From Candidatus Borrarchaeota archaeon (lineage in GTDB: Archaea; Asgardarchaeota; Sifarchaeia; Borrarchaeales; Borrarchaeaceae): a stretch of DNA of 10,096 nt. The position numbers were made by a program, and so were the translations under genes. Below are positions 6,801 through 10,096 of this stretch, piece after piece; within the stretch, counting starts at the first letter, position 1, and each line of letters starts with the position of its first letter. The stretch covers positions 1 through 10,096 of the forward strand of contig JAEORY010000109.1 of NCBI GenBank assembly GCA_016840645.1. The letters are read 5' to 3'. Under the pieces are notes generated by a model. The model was not told the origin of the DNA, searched no databases, and saw nothing but the letters and a program-made list of their open reading frames with translations.

Positions 6801-9579
6801 CCAAGCCTCCAAAAACAGTGAACTCAGAATATCAACAACCTTGCAAAACTTTACGAATATGATGGGATCGCTGGCTAAGGGATTTGCAGATAATTTGCAA
6901 CTGCGCTTTAAAGAGTTTAGCGATGAATATCAAACATCACTAAAAGAGTTTTCTCAGATTATTGATAAACAAATGAAAGAATTAAAGGATACAACAAAGT
7001 CGATTGACAAATACAGCAAAGAGTTAAAAGCAAAACAAATTGAAAGCGAGAAAATTGAAATTAAGAATATTGAAAATGAAATAATGAAGTATACTGGAGA
7101 ACTTCATAACACAAAAGCAACGACATTGAGTACACTTGAAGAAACACTTCTAAGAACGTTGGAAGAAGGAAAAACACATACCCTAGATACAAATCAGAGT
7201 CTTAAGGAAAGTATAGAAGTTGCCTATACTAAGACACATGAACAACTTACGAATGAATTAAATGCTGTAAATGAAGTTATTATTTCAAACTTCCAATCAG
7301 AAATAGATCGATTGAATAAGGAAACAAAAAATCTGACCAAGGAACTTGATACTGTTGTAACAACTAACTTGAGAGAATATGATGAATTACTAACCGCACA
7401 AGTAAATAAGATTACAAATATGGTTGAAGGAATAAAAGAGTTACTTGATGAACAAGTGGGTGCTGCGAAAATAGCTAGTTCAGAATATATTGGAACTACG
7501 AAAAAACTGTACTCAGAGAATATAACAGCAACAGTAAGAGAAATAACAGCAGCAAAAACAGAACTTCTTGAGGATTTTGCCGCTAAAACGCAATCTTTGC
7601 AAAAAGAAATAAACAACCGATTTACTGACCAAATTTCGATTCTAAAGAAGGATATAACAACTCTCAAACAAGAATATAGAAAACGGATCGCAAATAGTAA
7701 AAGACAGCATTCTAAAACCATAAACGCGCTTAAGAAAGAATTTAGTGACGATTTTTCAACCTACATTGAACATATTGATTCAGAAATCACTGAGACAAAG
7801 AAAAGCGTTAGTGACTCACTTCTGAACAATATAACATTATATGAACTCAATAATGCTCTCGCCATAGGTCAATTGACCCAAATTCAAGAGGATACCACTT
7901 CTCAATTAATAAAACCAATGACAGAGGCAAATGAAGACTTCATAAACTTGTTATCAACTCAAGAGAGCGATCTTGACACGTTTTTTCAGTTGGTTCGTCA
8001 AGAATTGGCCAAGTTACTTGATTTGAACAAAGAAACGCAAAATAAGAGTTTAGATTTATTTGAAGATGCTCTAAAGAACAAAATTGAATCTAATGATGCA
8101 GAAATAGAAAATATTGTTAATTTAATCAGAGAAAGTGCTTTAGAATTAGTTGATTTTCATCTAACTACATCTAATGAAAGCCGTGCTGCGTTGAGAGAAG
8201 AAATAAACGAACAGTTGAGTAAGGTGCTACAAGAGGTTAATTCGATCGCTCTATCAAAAATTGATGCCATTGAAACAATAAAGTTACGATTAAGCGAAGA
8301 AATGGAAAAGATGATTCATACAACACAAGAAGACACTGAAGGGATTCATACAAAATATCTTCAAGAACTTGAAGAAAAAACTCAGATTGCTGAAAATGAA
8401 ATACTTTACACAGTGAAGAAAATTTCCGAAACAGTCACGCAAGAAATCACAACTGTCAACGATGAAATTAAGAAATTAGTCGATGAACATAAGCAGAAGA
8501 CCAGCGAAATGGCAACCCTAGTTGACACAGAAATTACAACTACTTTAGAACAAGCCATTGAAAGTTTTGAGAAAAGGCTTGCAACAATCTGGGATGCAGA
8601 TATAGCGACGATAAGAGAATCAAGAGTGCAACTTTTTGAAGAACATGTACAATCTTTAGAAGAATTTGTTACAAACGCTCTCAATACGAATTTAGGTGAT
8701 TTATTACGATTTGTAAGTGAGATTCAAGAACTTTCACAAAGTTGGACTGAAAAAATCACAGACGAGTTTACTGATAGCGTTAATCAACTTAATGAAGAAA
8801 CAAGAAATCATTTAGGACAAAAATCTGAGGAAAAGATTGAAGAAGTAGCAAGAATTGTCAATGAAATTGGAGAAGAATTAACAACGAGTCAGAATATAAT
8901 TGAATCCACCAAGAACGATCTTCAAAATGGCCTTCAAAATCTATCATTACAGCAATCTCAGAACATAGATGAGTTCAACACGACGATTAAGACAAAATTT
9001 GTAGGAAACGTCAAAGTAAATATAGAGAATTTAGCCAATGTGAATAAAAAAATAGTTCAGGATACAAACGACAAGATTCAAGAAATAATTGAGAATACTG
9101 CAAACTATGAAGTGGTTTTAAAGGACCTTTGGGATGAAATCCAAGATATTCTTTCAGTTGGGATCACCTCAGAAAATACATGGTATTTGATTGGAGAGCA
9201 ACTCAATGACTTTAGTAGAGCAGCTATCGAAAGAACAAAACGCACTCTAACTATAATAACCCCAAATATCAAGGATGTTTCATTTGACACGATTAAAAAA
9301 CTTGATCCGTCAGTTCAGGTGCTTATAATTACCCAACCTGAATTTGAAACTGATGACGAGAAGCACGCACTGCAGGAATTGTATCAACTTGGAAACGTGA
9401 GAGTCAAGAAAAATTCAAAAATAGAGTATAGTGTGCTTTCAAGAGACAATGAAGAAGTAATGATTGCACCTAAAGGTGCGGAGACTCTTGGAATCATTTC
9501 AGAAGATCCAAGTTACGTTGCCATGATCAACAAGATTATTCGCCCTGAGGTGGTTAGATCTGCAGGAGCAACATCATAA
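3853..9579 (+). CDS. Giant TrmB-like protein: HTH, long coiled coil, PLD-like C-terminal domain
   Basis: With the TTG at 3853 the product has 1908 residues. Residues about 9-76 form a TrmB-type winged helix: LLGLSEDEFQIYAAAL (13-28), recognition region EAIAKLQSKGFIK (49-61), and a wing ending KYFGVPP (69-75), the usual TrmB signature ending. From about 90 to 1760 the chain is Glu/Lys/Thr/Asn/Ile/Leu-rich and heptad-like with only about five prolines. The end (about 1765-1908) is a PLD-like alpha/beta domain with a TLTIITPNI strand (1798-1806) and QVLIITQ (1822-1828), like the effector half of archaeal TrmB-like regulators; no HxK catalytic motif is present. TrmB-family regulators are usually about 250-350 residues, so the coil looks like a huge insertion. 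Possible roles are a DNA-binding tether, chromosome organiser or ligand-responsive regulator; none is shown. I chose TTG 3853 because AAGGGAGAT lies 6 bases upstream; a TTG at 3835 and an ATG at 3874 are alternatives. Confidence 0.9.
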   Translation: MAKEADQMFTRELLGLSEDEFQIYAAALARRIITLGEIELYTKKEKVPEAIAKLQSKGFIKSIPGKIEKYFGVPPLSIIQEGTLTFHDSMSRIYEEVKTYLDQTLAQLDTEIVKSTETIIQATDSHTNVLKGNITQTDEELTGILFENLEGIKEVSKNTKGTLLDILSSLQNDMKSLIQNISKKISESCDATNTKIKSQSSQSIEAIIEALESEKTQCNDLITPLKESTTQRIQNCQDDVNKIEQSIDNKIDDALTVSLEKIRTQISGLRDRFTQKINQNFDQIMELPKSLGEITLVNISTQKDEFDEDLKAFETKFQEEFSTYIEEYQKDLTEFIAKAFDMVNFIFEQYKTSVDEITSEYVTNVNLSKQEFGTAISSFESILQKTLIDEIEEYQVKLAGKRDGWIEDLEGIAEVLHSNSLKVIEEIAQLRKNNLIEYEKNVDEIKLTHENEVTTHVKEYRNGLTKLRAHTENTITQFADEFMKELASLFQSISSHMASRFEEYKSTATRVDKSIKLTFNELIEDSRKYSRELETKVNSLLSENKETFSTNSKIIQEEVIQILDAHLENAEDDYEQLIEFNNSIIATHSETREEIDNNLIENLSKVINEAANERLETLDKLHKYLDGGMTHLATTFTNEVVALLREIETGRDANIEEYKNASSEFKNTVSEHLRTEFTTFDQIFGNFTTTTTNTINQEKETLDNLFTTLQTDLNNKISTFQKSIQKESAETKKKLQTLLKEESNEEKGIYKKYNLILKEKMNELIGNLSLYLDDVSLKISDTLQSQLEEIEPELIRVKKSIKTDSESKLRNLSESVQETLTKISTDILNFSSTFDQIVIFFSGNTNSLFEELQTTIKNIESRFSVYIESNLKATIDYWKEYTKESLATSEDSKTQVMNEIKEIKAEISEFFENLDKNKIMESKELFDKHIERYTNVIAQHFEKFDKNIEESLTQKITALKDKQTEFKEALSTEVSEKIHRPLIQASKNSELRISTTLQNFTNMMGSLAKGFADNLQLRFKEFSDEYQTSLKEFSQIIDKQMKELKDTTKSIDKYSKELKAKQIESEKIEIKNIENEIMKYTGELHNTKATTLSTLEETLLRTLEEGKTHTLDTNQSLKESIEVAYTKTHEQLTNELNAVNEVIISNFQSEIDRLNKETKNLTKELDTVVTTNLREYDELLTAQVNKITNMVEGIKELLDEQVGAAKIASSEYIGTTKKLYSENITATVREITAAKTELLEDFAAKTQSLQKEINNRFTDQISILKKDITTLKQEYRKRIANSKRQHSKTINALKKEFSDDFSTYIEHIDSEITETKKSVSDSLLNNITLYELNNALAIGQLTQIQEDTTSQLIKPMTEANEDFINLLSTQESDLDTFFQLVRQELAKLLDLNKETQNKSLDLFEDALKNKIESNDAEIENIVNLIRESALELVDFHLTTSNESRAALREEINEQLSKVLQEVNSIALSKIDAIETIKLRLSEEMEKMIHTTQEDTEGIHTKYLQELEEKTQIAENEILYTVKKISETVTQEITTVNDEIKKLVDEHKQKTSEMATLVDTEITTTLEQAIESFEKRLATIWDADIATIRESRVQLFEEHVQSLEEFVTNALNTNLGDLLRFVSEIQELSQSWTEKITDEFTDSVNQLNEETRNHLGQKSEEKIEEVARIVNEIGEELTTSQNIIESTKNDLQNGLQNLSLQQSQNIDEFNTTIKTKFVGNVKVNIENLANVNKKIVQDTNDKIQEIIENTANYEVVLKDLWDEIQDILSVGITSENTWYLIGEQLNDFSRAAIERTKRTLTIITPNIKDVSFDTIKKLDPSVQVLIITQPEFETDDEKHALQELYQLGNVRVKKNSKIEYSVLSRDNEEVMIAPKGAETLGIISEDPSYVAMINKIIRPEVVRSAGATS
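4071..4078 (+). repeat. C8 homopolymer at the HTH/coil junction
   Basis: Eight consecutive C in an AT-rich gene encode the end of V73 and the P74-P75 pair. Losing one C would end the protein after 83 residues and gaining one after 87, in both cases leaving only the DNA-binding domain. Confidence 0.9.
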
Positions 9580-9615
9580 TTCTGGACAAAAACGAGAAAC
9601 ATGTCTCTCAGAATT
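9578..9615. repeat. Interrupted inverted repeat after the giant gene
   Basis: AATTCTG (9578-9584) is exactly complementary to CAGAATT (9609-9615), and inside it GAGA (9594-9597) can pair with TCTC (9604-9607) around a six-base loop. The left arm includes the last two bases of the giant gene's TAA stop. In RNA it would be a hairpin with an uneven inner loop. It could protect the 3' end of the long transcript or act as a control site for the next gene. No T-run follows directly, so it is not a classic terminator. Confidence 0.4.
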
Positions 9616-9687
9616 AAACAATTTTCTAAAAACTAAAGTGTGATGAGGCACACAACCAACTTAATCAATTTTTGGGTGCGATATGTT

Positions 9688-10056
9688 ATGACAGAGGAAA
9701 GCATTGTTACAACTAAAGAAATGTACGATCTTCTCATAGGATTTGCATCTCTTAATGAAATGAATAGAAAGATTTTGCTATGCCTTGCTCATATCTATCC
9801 TAGGGCAGTCTCAGGAGTGCAATTGACTAAACTAGTCGGGTATTCTGGAAAGGCTAAGAGTCTATACAGAGGTGTGTTACAAAGACTTACTGAGGAGAAA
9901 TTAATCCTAAGTGATAAATTAACTTCAAAATTGCACTCATTACGAATTAACCATCTTCATCCATTAGCTAAAACATTAATTGCTATTGCAGAACAACATG
10001 GTAAAAAAATCCGAGAAATGTATGAAAACGCACTAAGGACCGACGAAAATGGCTGA
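9688..10056 (+). CDS. Winged-helix transcriptional regulator-like protein
   Basis: The 122-residue product has a helix MNRKILLCLAHIYP (25-38), then GVQLTKLVGYSGKAKSLY (43-60) and RGVLQRLTEEKLI (61-73) as the helix-turn-helix, a wing-like stretch LTSKLHSLRINHLHP (78-92), and a C-terminal helix (93-117) that could form a dimer contact. This is the layout of small archaeal MarR/PadR-like regulators, but I cannot name a family or target. I preferred the ATG at 9688, with GGGTG about 9 bases upstream. Earlier in-frame GTG and ATG codons at 9640 and 9643 have no ribosome site and would add a tail unlike the rest of the domain. It follows the giant gene by 108 bases and overlaps the next gene by 8 bases, so it is probably cotranscribed with that one. 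Confidence 0.75.
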   Translation: MTEESIVTTKEMYDLLIGFASLNEMNRKILLCLAHIYPRAVSGVQLTKLVGYSGKAKSLYRGVLQRLTEEKLILSDKLTSKLHSLRINHLHPLAKTLIAIAEQHGKKIREMYENALRTDENG

Positions 10057-10096
10057 AAAATTAGTAGATAGCGTAAAAAAGAGTTATAAAAGATAC
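10049..10096 (+). CDS. Start of a further gene, cut by the window edge
   Basis: An ATG at 10049 opens a frame of 16 codons that stays open to the end of the window, beginning MAEKLVDSVKKSYKRY. AAGGA lies 9 bases upstream, and the start overlaps the stop of the preceding winged-helix gene by 8 bases, a typical sign of translational coupling. The visible part is Lys-rich and too short to identify. Confidence 0.55.
   Translation, partial: MAEKLVDSVKKSYKRY

Noticed and set aside
7224..7721. A long minus-strand open frame opposite the coiled coil, together with shorter ones at 8406-8684 and 9105-9290.
   Set aside because: The biased Glu/Lys/Thr/Asn codons of the coil produce Ser/Phe/Val/Cys-rich antisense frames without stops; no ribosome site or domain supports them.
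9181..9576. Active phospholipase D or nuclease function for the C-terminal domain of the giant protein.
   Set aside because: The only His here is in KHALQ, which is not an HxKxxxxD motif, so catalysis is unlikely.
3853..9579. SMC, Rad50 or kinesin/myosin-like motor identity for the giant protein.
   Set aside because: No Walker A (GxxxxGK[ST]), ABC signature or motor motif is seen at either end; the end domains look like an HTH and a PLD-like fold.

Overview
The window looks archaeal. It is AT-rich, uses TTG and GTG starts with GGAG/GGTGA-type ribosome binding sites, and carries a TrmB-type winged helix-turn-helix joined to a PLD-like effector domain, several other small winged-helix (WH) proteins, and poly-T stretches as likely terminators. 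The giant coiled-coil protein, and the resemblance of one membrane-anchored tandem-WH protein to eukaryotic DDRGK1/UFL1, make me lean towards an Asgard (Heimdall-type) lineage. That placement is inference; no rRNA or other marker gene is present.

Left part (about 55-3680, all minus strand). In transcription order: a two-TM, tandem winged-helix protein (start 3680), a small basic ORF of 44 codons (start 2523), a 78-residue winged-helix protein (start 2410), a stand-alone N-terminal half of a GT-B glycosyltransferase (start 2127), and, after a T-rich terminator-like stretch, a complete GT4-family glycosyltransferase (start 1320). The first four are closely spaced or overlapping and could form one operon. 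The full glycosyltransferase is separated by a 165-base gap holding a GC-rich, hairpin-forming segment that resembles the 3' end of an IS200/IS605 (TnpB) element without its gene.

Middle and right part (3681-10096, plus strand). A divergent promoter region of about 170 bases leads into one 1908-residue gene: a TrmB-like DNA-binding domain, about 1,670 residues of almost uninterrupted coiled coil, and a C-terminal PLD-like domain that lacks phospholipase catalytic residues. A C8 tract sits exactly at the HTH/coil junction. The gene is followed by an inverted repeat, a 122-residue winged-helix protein, and the first 16 codons of a further gene that overlaps it by 8 bases.

The giant TrmB/coiled-coil protein and the divergently transcribed membrane winged-helix protein are the most unusual parts. 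They could join DNA to a membrane or a ligand signal, but nothing in the sequence proves that they work together. The glycosyltransferases look like a separate cell-surface or glycan function. I see no tRNA, rRNA, CRISPR array or intact transposase gene.
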